Shown here: piece after piece, positions 1 to 7,808 of the stretch
Layout of the letters: each line of letters begins with the position of its first letter
Numbering within the stretch: the stretch's first letter is position 1
Source: Nitrosopumilus sp.
GTDB taxonomy: Archaea > Thermoproteota > Nitrososphaeria > Nitrososphaerales > Nitrosopumilaceae
Assembly (NCBI RefSeq): GCF_025698945.1
Contig: NZ_JAILWM010000003.1
Span: 62,001 to 126,000, forward strand
Length of the DNA: 64,000 nt
Direction of reading: 5' to 3'
Made by a program: the position numbers and the translations under genes
The notes under the pieces: generated by a model
Databases searched by the model: none
Told to the model about the DNA's origin: nothing
What the model saw: only the letters and a program-made list of their open reading frames with translations

Positions 1-129
1 GAGTAGCAGGTTCATGTGTTGGTCAAACCCTAAGAGATTACCTCTGATGGTCTTTCCACCTTTGAGTTTTATCAATACAACTTGATTGATACTCTCATCC
101 AATACTTTTACTGCCATATCAACGGACAT
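1..129 (-). CDS. LSm/Sm-like archaeal RNA-binding protein (3' part outside window)
   Basis: The reverse strand reads from an ATG at 129 for 43 codons to the window edge. The peptide has the Sm1 pattern: an N-terminal helix ([13 protein letters not shown]), then [20 protein letters not shown] and HMNLLL. Archaeal LSm proteins form heptameric or hexameric rings that bind U-rich RNA. The C-terminal Sm2 motif lies outside the window, so the full length is unknown. The start fits because Sm proteins begin 10-15 residues before this motif. Confidence 0.85.
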   Translation of the reverse strand, partial: MSVDMAVKVLDESINQVVLIKLKGGKTIRGNLLGFDQHMNLLL

Positions 130-186
130 CTATTTCACTTATTGGCTTTGATATTGAGGGATTATATTAAAATTTCATTGGTGTAA

Positions 187-909
187 CTATGAGCTATGCC
201 CAGTAAGGCAAGTTTGACACTTTTTTGCAAGATTTTCAATGATTTCAGCTAAAAATCGATTACCTTGACTCTTTGTTGCATCTCTTGGATCACCCCAAAC
301 TCCGTTTTTAGTTACTTTTGGAAATGATTTACTAGCTAGTTTTCCTAGTTTTGCAACTTCTTGTTTTGACATAGAATCAGTGATTAGTCCTTTTTGAGCA
401 AATTTCATTTTGACATTCTTTGATATTGCAAGCATTAGAGACGTTTCTACAAATCCTGCATGATCAAAATCTCTTTTCATAAAATGCCAATAAGATAATG
501 GAAAAACTTTGAGTTTGTTTTTTGATAATTTTCCAAGTTTTACATCAATATCCTTTATTGCATTTTGATTTCCATGATGTCCATTAATTATGAAAACAGT
601 TTTGATATTATTTTTCAACAATGATTCACACAAATCAATTAGAATTTTTTGCAGAGTTGATTTTGATATACTCAATTGAAAATATGGGGCATGCTCATAT
701 GAGACTCCGTACGAAATAGTTGGCAAAAGTAGGTAGCCATTCTTTTCTGCTAGTCTTTTTGAGACTTCAGTCACGATATCTGTATCAGTTGAAATTGGTA
801 GATGTGCTCCGTGCTGCTCAATTGAGCCGACAGGAATGATTGCAATTTGTTTTTTCTTGACAATTGATTCTCTTATAATGGGATCAAATTGGTCTTGGAT
901 TTTTGTCAT
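187..909 (-). CDS. Creatininase-family amidohydrolase
   Basis: This 240-aa protein has the creatininase-family metal-site signatures: PVGSIEQHGAHLPISTDTD near the N-terminus, INGHHGNQNAI in the middle and GDPRDATKSQGNRFL near the C-terminus. The Glu, His and Asp residues of these motifs normally hold two divalent metals. In archaea such enzymes include a formamide hydrolase of flavin/F420 synthesis (ArfB), but the true substrate cannot be read here. An upstream TTG at 945 would overlap purU by 31 nt, so I prefer the ATG at 909, which clears the purU stop. The gene lies just downstream of purU on the same strand and is probably cotranscribed with it. Confidence 0.8.
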   Translation of the reverse strand: MTKIQDQFDPIIRESIVKKKQIAIIPVGSIEQHGAHLPISTDTDIVTEVSKRLAEKNGYLLLPTISYGVSYEHAPYFQLSISKSTLQKILIDLCESLLKNNIKTVFIINGHHGNQNAIKDIDVKLGKLSKNKLKVFPLSYWHFMKRDFDHAGFVETSLMLAISKNVKMKFAQKGLITDSMSKQEVAKLGKLASKSFPKVTKNGVWGDPRDATKSQGNRFLAEIIENLAKKCQTCLTGHSS

Positions 910-914
910 TTGAT

Positions 915-1784
915 TCACTTGGATTTTATGTGAACCTTTCTCCAACGAACTTCTAGCTTGTTATCAAGATGCATCTTCATTGCTTTGACTAGTGTGTCTG
1001 CTTCAAGCTTCTGTCCCTTTGTTTTTATTTTCTCTAGTGTATCATTTGGATCTACTTTAAAGGAGTCCTGAAAAATAATTGGTCCTTGGTCTAAGTTTTC
1101 AGTTACATAGTGAGATGTTACTCCCACAATTTTTGTTCCTCTCTCATATGCTTGTGCATATGCCAAAGCCCCTGGAAATGCCGGAAGCAATGAGGGATGA
1201 ATGTTAATTATTCTATTTGGATATCTCCAAACAAAGTTAGGACTAAGTATTCTCATGTATCTAGCTAGTGCGATCAAATCAATATCATACTTTTTGCAGA
1301 TCTGAATTATTTTCTCTTCTGCTTTTTGCTGGTCCTTATCATCAACTAAAACAAATGGGATCTTTGCTTTCTTTGCCAATAACTCTAGCGTCTTTTCAGT
1401 TCCAACAATTACTGATATTCTTCCTTTCAGTGATTTTGAGTTTGCAAGTATTGTTTGAAGACAAAGTGGCTCTTTTGTAACAAACACTGCAATATTTTTC
1501 TGCGAATTTGTCTCATGATGTGTACTTACATCCATCTTTTCTTTTTTAGCTAAGCTTTGAATCTCTGAATCAAATTTCTTTATATCGAATGATTTTGTAA
1601 ATGATACTTCTAGATACATTCCAAAAAGTCCTTTAATGACATTTTGATTTACTTTCTCAATATTTCCACCCTTTGAGAATGCAAAGTTAGTAAATGCAGC
1701 TACGATTCCCTCTCTGTCTTTACCTACTACTGTAATTCCAACAACTGTTTTTTTCATGACTTTGTTTGCTGAAGATTTTCTCAT
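915..1784 (-). CDS. purU: Formyltetrahydrofolate deformylase
   Basis: The 289-aa protein has an N-terminal ACT domain (about residues 13-90) and a C-terminal formyltransferase fold (about 95-280). The catalytic block IINIHPSLLPAFPGA lies near residues 192-206, and the conserved Asp sits in ENLDQGPIIF near 232. PurU hydrolyses 10-formyl-THF to formate and THF. In organisms lacking PurN it can supply formate to PurT, which I cannot test here. Length matches the family. ATGs exist at 1784 and 1757; the second begins the ACT strand directly, so the first nine residues are uncertain. Confidence 0.88.
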   Translation of the reverse strand: MRKSSANKVMKKTVVGITVVGKDREGIVAAFTNFAFSKGGNIEKVNQNVIKGLFGMYLEVSFTKSFDIKKFDSEIQSLAKKEKMDVSTHHETNSQKNIAVFVTKEPLCLQTILANSKSLKGRISVIVGTEKTLELLAKKAKIPFVLVDDKDQQKAEEKIIQICKKYDIDLIALARYMRILSPNFVWRYPNRIINIHPSLLPAFPGALAYAQAYERGTKIVGVTSHYVTENLDQGPIIFQDSFKVDPNDTLEKIKTKGQKLEADTLVKAMKMHLDNKLEVRWRKVHIKSK

Positions 1785-1814
1785 TATTAATCATTCACAG
1801 AAAAATCAAAATGG

Positions 1815-1899
1815 TGCGGGAGGTGGGATTTGAACCCACGAACTCCTAAGAGATAGGGTCCTAAGCCCTACGCCTTTGACCAGGCTGGGCGACTCCCGC
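1815..1899 (-). tRNA. tRNA-Leu (TAG anticodon)
   Basis: The reverse strand folds as an 85-nt class II tRNA. The acceptor GCGGGAG pairs with CTCCCGC and the discriminator is A. The anticodon stem TAGGG/CCCTA carries the loop CTTAGGA, giving anticodon TAG (reads CUA). A long variable arm is present, as expected for leucine. The T arm is GTGGG/CCCAC with TTCAAAT. No CCA is encoded and no intron is seen. Confidence 0.95.
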
Positions 1900-1946
1900 A
1901 ACGACCTTGCCATTAAACACAAATTTATCTATTATTGCATAATGAT

Positions 1947-3293
1947 GTGGCGAAATATTTTGGAACAAATGGAATTCGTGGTGTATTTGATGAAGACTTT
2001 ACATTAGAATTCATTCATGATATGACATTAGCTATTGGAACATATTTTCAAAAAGGACCGATATTGATTGGATATGATGGACGAGATTCAAGTCCAATAA
2101 TTTGCAAAGTAATAACATCAGCTCTTAATTCAATTGGAATTGATTGCAATGTTGCTGGACTAGTTCCAACACCATGTTTAGAATTTGCAGTAAAGACACT
2201 TGGATATTCAGGTGGAATTATGATTACAGCATCTCACAATCCTCCACAATACAATGGAATCAAACCTGTTGCAAAAGATGGGGTAGAGATTTCACGTGAA
2301 GATGAATTGGTAATTGAGGATATTTACTTTAAAAAAAGTTGGTTAACACATCCTACAAAGTGGGGAATTACAGGAAAAGAAGATCAAGCAATTGAGACAT
2401 ATCTTAAAGGGATTTCATCTCAAGTTGATTCTACATTGATAGAATCAAAGCATTTCAAAGTTGTTTTAGATTTAGGTAATGGTGCACAAGCTGTTACTGC
2501 TCCAGAGTTTTGTAACATGTTACAATGTGAAACATTTCTAATTAACGAAGAGATTGATGGTAATTTTCCAGGACGTGGATCAGAGCCAACACCAGAAAAT
2601 TTATCAAAATTATCAAAAGCAGTTAAAAAAAATAATGCTAACTTGGGAATTGCATTTGATGGTGATGGTGATAGAAGTATCTTCTGTGATGAAAAAGGTG
2701 AGATACTTACTGGAGACAAGTCTGCTCTTGTATTAGCACAGCACATCTTAAGACAAAATCCAAACTCTACAGTAGTTACTTGTTTGAATTCAGGTTCCAA
2801 CATTGAAATGCTGGCAGAAAAATTTTCATCTAAAGTTATTCGCACCAAGGTAGGAAGTGTTGAGGTATCAAGGAAGATGGTTCCAACTGATGCGCTAATT
2901 GGATATGAAGAAAATGGTGGTTTCATGTATGGAAAACACAACCAAGTACGAGATGGGTGCATGACCTTGGCATTGATGCTTGAAGTCTTAACAACTGGGC
3001 GAAGTCTTTCAGCAGAGGTTGCCAGCTTGCCGCCGTCTTTTACAACAAAAGATAAGGTCGAATGTCCTGCAGATAAGGTTGTTCAACTTATTGCCGCACT
3101 AAAAGAAGAGTTTCCAGACTCTGATACAACTGATGGCATCAAAGTTTCTATAGATACAAAAAACTGGGTAATGATTAGACCCAGTGGAACCGAACCCATT
3201 GTTAGAGTATATGCTGAATCTGAAAGTCAGGAAAAACTAGATGAATCAATGTCCGAATATCTCAAAAAGGTAAAGACAATCATTTCCCGATAA
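1947..3293 (+). CDS. Phosphoglucosamine/phosphohexose mutase
   Basis: This alpha-D-phosphohexomutase family protein (448 aa from the GTG at 1947) starts at the canonical KYFGTNGIRGVF block. It carries the phosphoserine loop TASHNPPQYNGIK, the metal loop DGDGDR and the C-terminal phosphate-binding loop RPSGTEPIVRVYAE. Archaeal members interconvert GlcN-6-P/GlcN-1-P or Man-6-P/Man-1-P for sugar nucleotides, and substrate choice cannot be read with certainty. A TTG at 1935 is in frame, but a TTTATC box near 1923-1928 suits the GTG better. It is divergent from the tRNA-Leu gene. Confidence 0.88.
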   Translation: MAKYFGTNGIRGVFDEDFTLEFIHDMTLAIGTYFQKGPILIGYDGRDSSPIICKVITSALNSIGIDCNVAGLVPTPCLEFAVKTLGYSGGIMITASHNPPQYNGIKPVAKDGVEISREDELVIEDIYFKKSWLTHPTKWGITGKEDQAIETYLKGISSQVDSTLIESKHFKVVLDLGNGAQAVTAPEFCNMLQCETFLINEEIDGNFPGRGSEPTPENLSKLSKAVKKNNANLGIAFDGDGDRSIFCDEKGEILTGDKSALVLAQHILRQNPNSTVVTCLNSGSNIEMLAEKFSSKVIRTKVGSVEVSRKMVPTDALIGYEENGGFMYGKHNQVRDGCMTLALMLEVLTTGRSLSAEVASLPPSFTTKDKVECPADKVVQLIAALKEEFPDSDTTDGIKVSIDTKNWVMIRPSGTEPIVRVYAESESQEKLDESMSEYLKKVKTIISR

Positions 3294-3355
3294 CACTTTT
3301 AAAACCAAACTAAACGATTGAGAGAATGGAGAATGAACCCTAAGGGTGACGAAGT

Positions 3356-3742
3356 ATGGGAAAAGCATATTATGTTAAATTTGAGACGCCAGAAGACCTC
3401 ATAAATCCAATCTTAGAGGCTGTTAGAGTTGCATCTACCAGTGGCAAAGTTAAGAAAGGAACTAACGAAGCAACCAAAGCCATTGAACGTGGTACTAGTA
3501 AACTAATTGTAATTGCTGAAGATGTTGAACCACCTGAGGTAGTTGCACACCTTCCAATACTCTGTGAAGAGCAAGGAGCCGCATTTGCATTTGTTCCAAG
3601 TAAACAAGAATTAGGAAAATCATTAGGAATTGATATTACTTCTGCCGCTGCAGCAATTTTGGATGCTGGTGATGCACAACACATTGTAGATCAAGTTGTA
3701 TCAGCAATTGCTAAAATTAAAGGTGGAAAGACTGATCAATGA
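3356..3742 (+). CDS. rpl7ae: Ribosomal protein L7Ae
   Basis: The 128-aa protein has the L7Ae/L30e kink-turn-binding fold. Motifs are [39 protein letters not shown] and [12 protein letters not shown]. In archaea L7Ae is a 50S protein, the k-turn protein of box C/D and H/ACA RNPs, and a part of RNase P. It is the first gene of a tight operon, and its stop overlaps the rps28e start by 4 nt (ATGA), suggesting translational coupling. Confidence 0.97.
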   Translation: MGKAYYVKFETPEDLINPILEAVRVASTSGKVKKGTNEATKAIERGTSKLIVIAEDVEPPEVVAHLPILCEEQGAAFAFVPSKQELGKSLGIDITSAAAAILDAGDAQHIVDQVVSAIAKIKGGKTDQ

Positions 3743-3951
3743 GTTCTACTACTGAAGAAGTAATTCAATCTGAAATTATTCAAATTGTTGGCAGAACTGG
3801 TATTGCTGGTGAAGTAATTCAAGTTAGAGTTAAAGTTCTTACTGGAAAAGATAAAGGAAGAATTCTTACAAGAAATGTAAAAGGTTCTATTAGATTGGGA
3901 GAAATTCTAATGCTGAGAGAAACTGAGCGAGAAGCAAAGAAGATCAAATAG
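3739..3951 (+). CDS. rps28e: Ribosomal protein S28e
   Basis: The 70-aa small-subunit protein is an OB-fold with the S28e signatures [19 protein letters not shown] and the C-terminal [14 protein letters not shown]. Length is normal for archaeal S28e. It overlaps rpl7ae by 4 nt and is followed 9 nt later by rpl24e, the conserved archaeal order L7Ae-S28e-L24e-NDK. Confidence 0.96.
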   Translation: MSSTTEEVIQSEIIQIVGRTGIAGEVIQVRVKVLTGKDKGRILTRNVKGSIRLGEILMLRETEREAKKIK

Positions 3952-3960
3952 GTGAAATAG

Positions 3961-4161
3961 ATGAGTCTTTTAGTTAAACCCTGTAATTTCTGTGACAGAC
4001 CTGTTGCAAAAGGATCTGGTACAATGCTAGCTAAAAATGACGGAACTGTTCTCTGGTTCTGTTCTGCTAAATGCAAAAAAAACATGCTCGAACTGAAACG
4101 TGATCCAAGAAAACTAAAGTGGACCAAAAAGTACGTGAAGGGCGGAATTAGAAAGAAGTAG
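3961..4161 (+). CDS. rpl24e: Ribosomal protein L24e
   Basis: The 66-aa zinc-finger ribosomal protein has CNFCDRPVAKGSG and FCSAKCKKNM, giving the C-x2-C ... C-x3-C zinc ligand set of L24e, followed by RDPRKLKWTKKY. It belongs to the 50S subunit. The gene lies between rps28e and ndk with only 2-9 nt gaps. Confidence 0.96.
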   Translation: MSLLVKPCNFCDRPVAKGSGTMLAKNDGTVLWFCSAKCKKNMLELKRDPRKLKWTKKYVKGGIRKK

Positions 4162-4163
4162 AA

Positions 4164-4565
4164 TTGACTGAAAAAACTTTATTCATTGTAAAGCCTGATG
4201 CAGTAGCTAGAAACCTAGTTGGTGAAGTAATTACTAGATTTGAGAAGAAAGGATTCAAAATACTGAAACTAAAGATGTTTACATTTACACAATCACAAGC
4301 AGAAAAATTCTATGATGTGCACAAAGACAAACCATTCTTTGGTGAGCTTACATCATTTATTACATCAGGACCTGTAGTTGCTGCAATTATTGAAGGAAAT
4401 AATGCAATTGCAACAACAAGAATTATGATTGGTTCGACAAAATCATTTGAAGCAGACCCAGGTTCTATTAGAGGCGACTTTGGATTAGGATTTAGTGAAA
4501 ACATTATTCATGCATCAGATTCACAAGAAAGTTTTGATCACGAATCGAGGGTAGCATTTGAGTGA
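4164..4565 (+). CDS. ndk: Nucleoside diphosphate kinase
   Basis: The 133-aa protein begins TEKTLFIVKPDAVARNL, the family N-terminus, and has the active-site histidine in NIIHASDS near its end. It transfers phosphate between NTPs and NDPs through a phosphohistidine. Start is a TTG 2 nt after the rpl24e stop; no ATG lies nearby, and the KPDAV block fixes this start. It is six nucleotides upstream of infB. Confidence 0.95.
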   Translation: MTEKTLFIVKPDAVARNLVGEVITRFEKKGFKILKLKMFTFTQSQAEKFYDVHKDKPFFGELTSFITSGPVVAAIIEGNNAIATTRIMIGSTKSFEADPGSIRGDFGLGFSENIIHASDSQESFDHESRVAFE

Positions 4566-4571
4566 TCTGAT

Positions 4572-6353
4572 TTGCATATTCGTCAGCCCATAGTGGCAGT
4601 TCTTGGTCACGTAGACTCTGGAAAAACTTCACTATTAGATAAAATTCGTGGAACAGGAGTTCAAGGCAGAGAGGCAGGAGGAATTACGCAGCACATTGGT
4701 GCCAGTTTTCTTCCAACTGAAACAATCAAAGAGACATGTGGGATTTTATACAAGAAACTTGAGCAATCAGAAAATAAAGTTCCCGGAATTTTAGTCATCG
4801 ATACTCCAGGACACGAAGTTTTTACAAATCTTCGTTCAAGAGGCGGATCAGCTGCTGACATTGCAATTCTTGTAGTTGATGTTAACCGTGGATTCCAACC
4901 CCAAACAAATGAGAGTTTGAAAATTCTACAGAGCAGAAAAGTGCCATTTGTTGTTGCACTAAACAAATGTGATCAGATTTCTGGATGGAGAAAATCAGAT
5001 ACAAAATTCATCTCACAGGCAATAAAGGAGCAAGACGCATCTATTCAAGCAGATCTTGATCAAAAGATCTATGATGTTGTAGGAACTCTGTCTATTCTTG
5101 GATATCAATCAGAGGCATTTTATCGTGTTAAGGACTTTAAATCTGAAATTGCAATTGTTCCAATATCAGCAAGATCTGGAGTTGGAATTCCTGAGCTTCT
5201 CAGTGTTTTAGTTGGGCTAACACAGCAATATCTCAAAAAGAGACTAGATCAAGATGAGAAAGAGCCACGTGGAATTGTATTGGAAGTAAATGATGAGGTT
5301 GGATTAGGACCTACTGCAAATATCATCTTAATTGATGGGATAATAAAAAAAGAAAATAGCATAGTTGTTGCAAAAAGAGATTCTGTTCTAGTTGTTAAAC
5401 CAAAGGCCATATTATTGCCAAAACCACTTGATGAGATGCGTGATCCACGAGACAAGTTCAAACCAGTTCAACAAGTAGAAGCAGCAGCTGGACTCAAAAT
5501 TGCATCAGCTGAGCTTGATGGCGTGCTTCCAGGTAGTACTCTTTATGTTGCATCAAATGATGAGGAGATTGCAAAATTTACTAAACTCATCGAAGCTGAA
5601 ATGAAATCTGTTTTTGTAGATACTGAGACTGATGGAATTATTCTAAAATGTGATACCATAGGCTCACTTGAGGCAATAGTTGAGATGCTAAGACGCTCCC
5701 AAGTGCCAGTAGCAAAGGCAGACATTGGGCCCGTTAATCGTCGTGATGTTATGGAGGCAAAAGCAATAAAAGAAAACAACAGACATCTTGGAATAATTTT
5801 ATCATTTAATGTCAAGGTACTTCCTGATGCAAGAGAAGAATCAGAGACTAGTCATATCAAAATTTTTGAGGACAAAGTAATCTACAGTTTAATTGATAAC
5901 TATAATGCTTGGGTTGAAGAAGATACTGCAAACGAAGAGGATGCAATATTTTCAGAACTAACACCAATCTCAAAGTTTACTTTTCTAAAAGGTATGGTTT
6001 TCAGAAATAACAATCCTGCAGTCTTTGGAATAAGAATAGATGTTGGAACATTAAGACACAAAATTCCATTTATGAATGCCGAAGGACGAAAGGTTGGCTA
6101 TATTCACCAACTGCAACTAGACAAGAAAACTGTAACATCAGCAAAAGCTGGAGATGAGGTTGCATGCTCTGTTAAAGATGTAACAATAGGAAGACAAATC
6201 TTTGAAGAAGAAGTATACTATACTTTTCCGCCATCACATGAAGCAAAACAAATTTTGAAAAAATTCATGCACAAGCTAAACCCTGAAGAACAAGAAGTGT
6301 TTAATGAAATAGTTAGAATTCAAAGAGAAAAAGAACCAGTTTATGGTTATTAG
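4572..6353 (+). CDS. infB: Translation initiation factor aIF5B (IF2-like)
   Basis: The 593-aa GTPase promotes subunit joining. G-domain motifs are GHVDSGKTSLLDKIRG (P-loop), TQHIGA (switch I), DTPGHE (G3) and NKCD (G4). These are followed by domain II, the long helix and the C-terminal domains IV and V (GYIHQLQLDKKTV, CSVKDVTIGRQI). Length matches archaeal aIF5B, which lacks the bacterial IF2 N-terminal extension. Starts with TTG and ends the ribosomal operon. No intein is seen in the G domain. Confidence 0.96.
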   Translation: MHIRQPIVAVLGHVDSGKTSLLDKIRGTGVQGREAGGITQHIGASFLPTETIKETCGILYKKLEQSENKVPGILVIDTPGHEVFTNLRSRGGSAADIAILVVDVNRGFQPQTNESLKILQSRKVPFVVALNKCDQISGWRKSDTKFISQAIKEQDASIQADLDQKIYDVVGTLSILGYQSEAFYRVKDFKSEIAIVPISARSGVGIPELLSVLVGLTQQYLKKRLDQDEKEPRGIVLEVNDEVGLGPTANIILIDGIIKKENSIVVAKRDSVLVVKPKAILLPKPLDEMRDPRDKFKPVQQVEAAAGLKIASAELDGVLPGSTLYVASNDEEIAKFTKLIEAEMKSVFVDTETDGIILKCDTIGSLEAIVEMLRRSQVPVAKADIGPVNRRDVMEAKAIKENNRHLGIILSFNVKVLPDAREESETSHIKIFEDKVIYSLIDNYNAWVEEDTANEEDAIFSELTPISKFTFLKGMVFRNNNPAVFGIRIDVGTLRHKIPFMNAEGRKVGYIHQLQLDKKTVTSAKAGDEVACSVKDVTIGRQIFEEEVYYTFPPSHEAKQILKKFMHKLNPEEQEVFNEIVRIQREKEPVYGY

Positions 6354-6386
6354 ATTAAAAAAAGAAAAAAAGAATGATGTTATCTT

Positions 6387-6743
6387 TTATGCTGTTGGTT
6401 CTGTAACTGGTGGTTCTGGTTCAGCAACTACATTTCTTGCTAAACAATCCTCAACTGTGAAACCATCAGAGATTTTTTCATCAAAGTTTTCTCCATCAGT
6501 ATGTTTTCCAACATGTGCTTTCTCAGCATTTCCACTGATATTGATAACTTTCCATTCTGCTGGAATTACTTCCTCAGTTTCTGGAATGCCATCACCATCT
6601 AGATCAACTAGAATTATTTCTTCTTCTGAGAAGTGACAAACATCAATTTTGTCCGCTTTTGCAGCCATTGCTGGTGCAAGAGCACTCATTCCCAAAATAA
6701 CTGCAAACATTGCGATTGCAGCGATTGATAATGTTGTTTTCAT
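6387..6743 (-). CDS. Secreted small protein with CH...H motif
   Basis: From the ATG at 6743 this is a 118-aa protein with a clear signal peptide (TLSIAAIAMFAVILGMSALA, cleavage after AMA). The mature part has VCHFSEEE, an acidic DLDGDGIPETEE segment that resembles a Ca-binding loop, and VINISGNAEKAHVGKHTDGE. The Cys-His at the front with His residues in a later AHxxKH block recalls the short CH...AHxxHGD secreted domain of unknown function. The tail is Pro/Glu-rich. Three in-frame ATGs lie upstream, but the signal peptide fixes the start. Function unknown. Confidence 0.7.
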   Translation of the reverse strand: MKTTLSIAAIAMFAVILGMSALAPAMAAKADKIDVCHFSEEEIILVDLDGDGIPETEEVIPAEWKVINISGNAEKAHVGKHTDGENFDEKISDGFTVEDCLARNVVAEPEPPVTEPTA

Positions 6744-6857
6744 TGAATATCTATTCTGGGTTTTAATCATAATCTTAATGCTGTATACTTTGAACATTTT
6801 TTAGAAAATCAAATGATAAAAAATGAAAAAAAATGAATTTAAATGAACAAAGTGATG

Positions 6858-7109
6858 TTATTGGAAATCGTATTCTAATTTTACATTGCTTAGTGACTCT
6901 TTCATCTCAGATGAACCAGTTGATGCTCTTTTGTTAATTCTTGCAAGAACTCTGTTTGCAATGTCTTCTCCGTACTGAGAACGCAAATGTTTCATCATAC
7001 TAGTACGAACCCTGCCAAATCTTTGCTTGTCTGAAATAATTGCATCCTCACAGGCAAGATCAGCTTCTGCTTCATTATCCAAATTTTTTATGTTTCCTGA
7101 CCTTTTCAA
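6858..7109 (-). CDS. Conserved small hypothetical protein
   Basis: This 83-aa soluble, charged protein has a predicted helical core (EAEADLACEDAIIS, then MMKHLRSQYGEDIANRVLAR). I see no signal peptide, membrane segment or known motif. The start is TTG at 7109. It sits between the small secreted gene and the thioredoxin gene, all leftward. Coding character (charged helices, no stops) supports a real gene, but I do not recognise the family. Confidence 0.6.
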   Translation of the reverse strand: MKRSGNIKNLDNEAEADLACEDAIISDKQRFGRVRTSMMKHLRSQYGEDIANRVLARINKRASTGSSEMKESLSNVKLEYDFQ

Positions 7110-7175
7110 CTATTCTTTTAGAAAAAATTTGAAGAAATACACTTAGTTGTTCAAATTGAACTACAAAAAAATGTC

Positions 7176-7577
7176 TCATTTAGAATATTTTTTACAGATC
7201 ATATGGATTCCAGGTGCTCCTACTGCTCCCATCATCTTATCTACCACTTGTCCTGCCTTGAACATGATAAATGTTGGAATAGATTGTACTGCAAATCTCA
7301 TTGAGATATTTTGATTGTTATCAACATTTACTCTGGCAAATTTTATTTTAGGATATTTTTTTGATAGACTCTCAAATACTGGATGCATAATTTTGCATGG
7401 ACCGCACCATTCTGCCCAAAAATCAACTAGTGTTGGATTCTCAGAAGATATCACACTATCAAAATTAGACTCATTCAAATCAATAATTCCAGGCTCAATT
7501 CTAGGCTGATTTTGCTGCTTGAGCATCTCTTCGAGTTTTCTCTGCTTTATCTTTTCAATCTCAGGATCATCAGACAA
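7176..7577 (-). CDS. trxA: Thioredoxin
   Basis: The 133-aa thioredoxin fold has the WAEWCGPCKIMHP redox motif, SIPTFIMFKAGQ with the conserved cis-proline, and a closing VGAPG segment. It has about 30 extra charged residues at the N-terminus (SDDPEIEKIKQRKLEEMLKQ) before the core, which may be a helical extension or a start-site error. Start codon is TTG at 7577. It acts as a cytoplasmic protein disulfide reductase. Confidence 0.9.
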   Translation of the reverse strand: MSDDPEIEKIKQRKLEEMLKQQNQPRIEPGIIDLNESNFDSVISSENPTLVDFWAEWCGPCKIMHPVFESLSKKYPKIKFARVNVDNNQNISMRFAVQSIPTFIMFKAGQVVDKMMGAVGAPGIHMICKKYSK

Positions 7578-7619
7578 TAATTAATGAAAATTTTACTCCT
7601 CTAAAAAATCTATACAGAA

Positions 7620-7766
7620 TTAATCATCTTTGGATCTTATTGGAACTGCCTCAAATCTTCTAGATTTACAAATTGGGCACTGATCAATGTAGTGAGTAAA
7701 ACTCACAGAAGTGTATGCAATACCACACTCTCCGCAAATTCTAAGATTTCTGCTCAGTTTTCCCAT
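7620..7766 (-). CDS. 48-aa zinc-ribbon protein
   Basis: The reverse strand reads from ATG 7766 to TAA 7620. The peptide has two CxxC knuckles, CGECGIAYTS and CPICKSRRF, and is basic (GKLSRNLR at the front, PIRSKDD at the end). This is a rubredoxin-like/zinc-ribbon fold of the kind found in many archaeal microproteins. It lies between the thioredoxin gene and the large surface-protein gene on the same strand. Function is unknown, with nucleic-acid binding or metal storage possible. Confidence 0.7.
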   Translation of the reverse strand: MGKLSRNLRICGECGIAYTSVSFTHYIDQCPICKSRRFEAVPIRSKDD

Positions 7767-7808
7767 GTATGATATGTACAGCTATTATGATTAAAACCTA
7801 ACTTTTGA

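Noticed and set aside
2420-2962. 180-codon minus-strand ORF inside the phosphohexomutase gene
   Set aside because: The plus strand carries the full enzyme with all active-site motifs; the antisense frame has no motif and no promoter.
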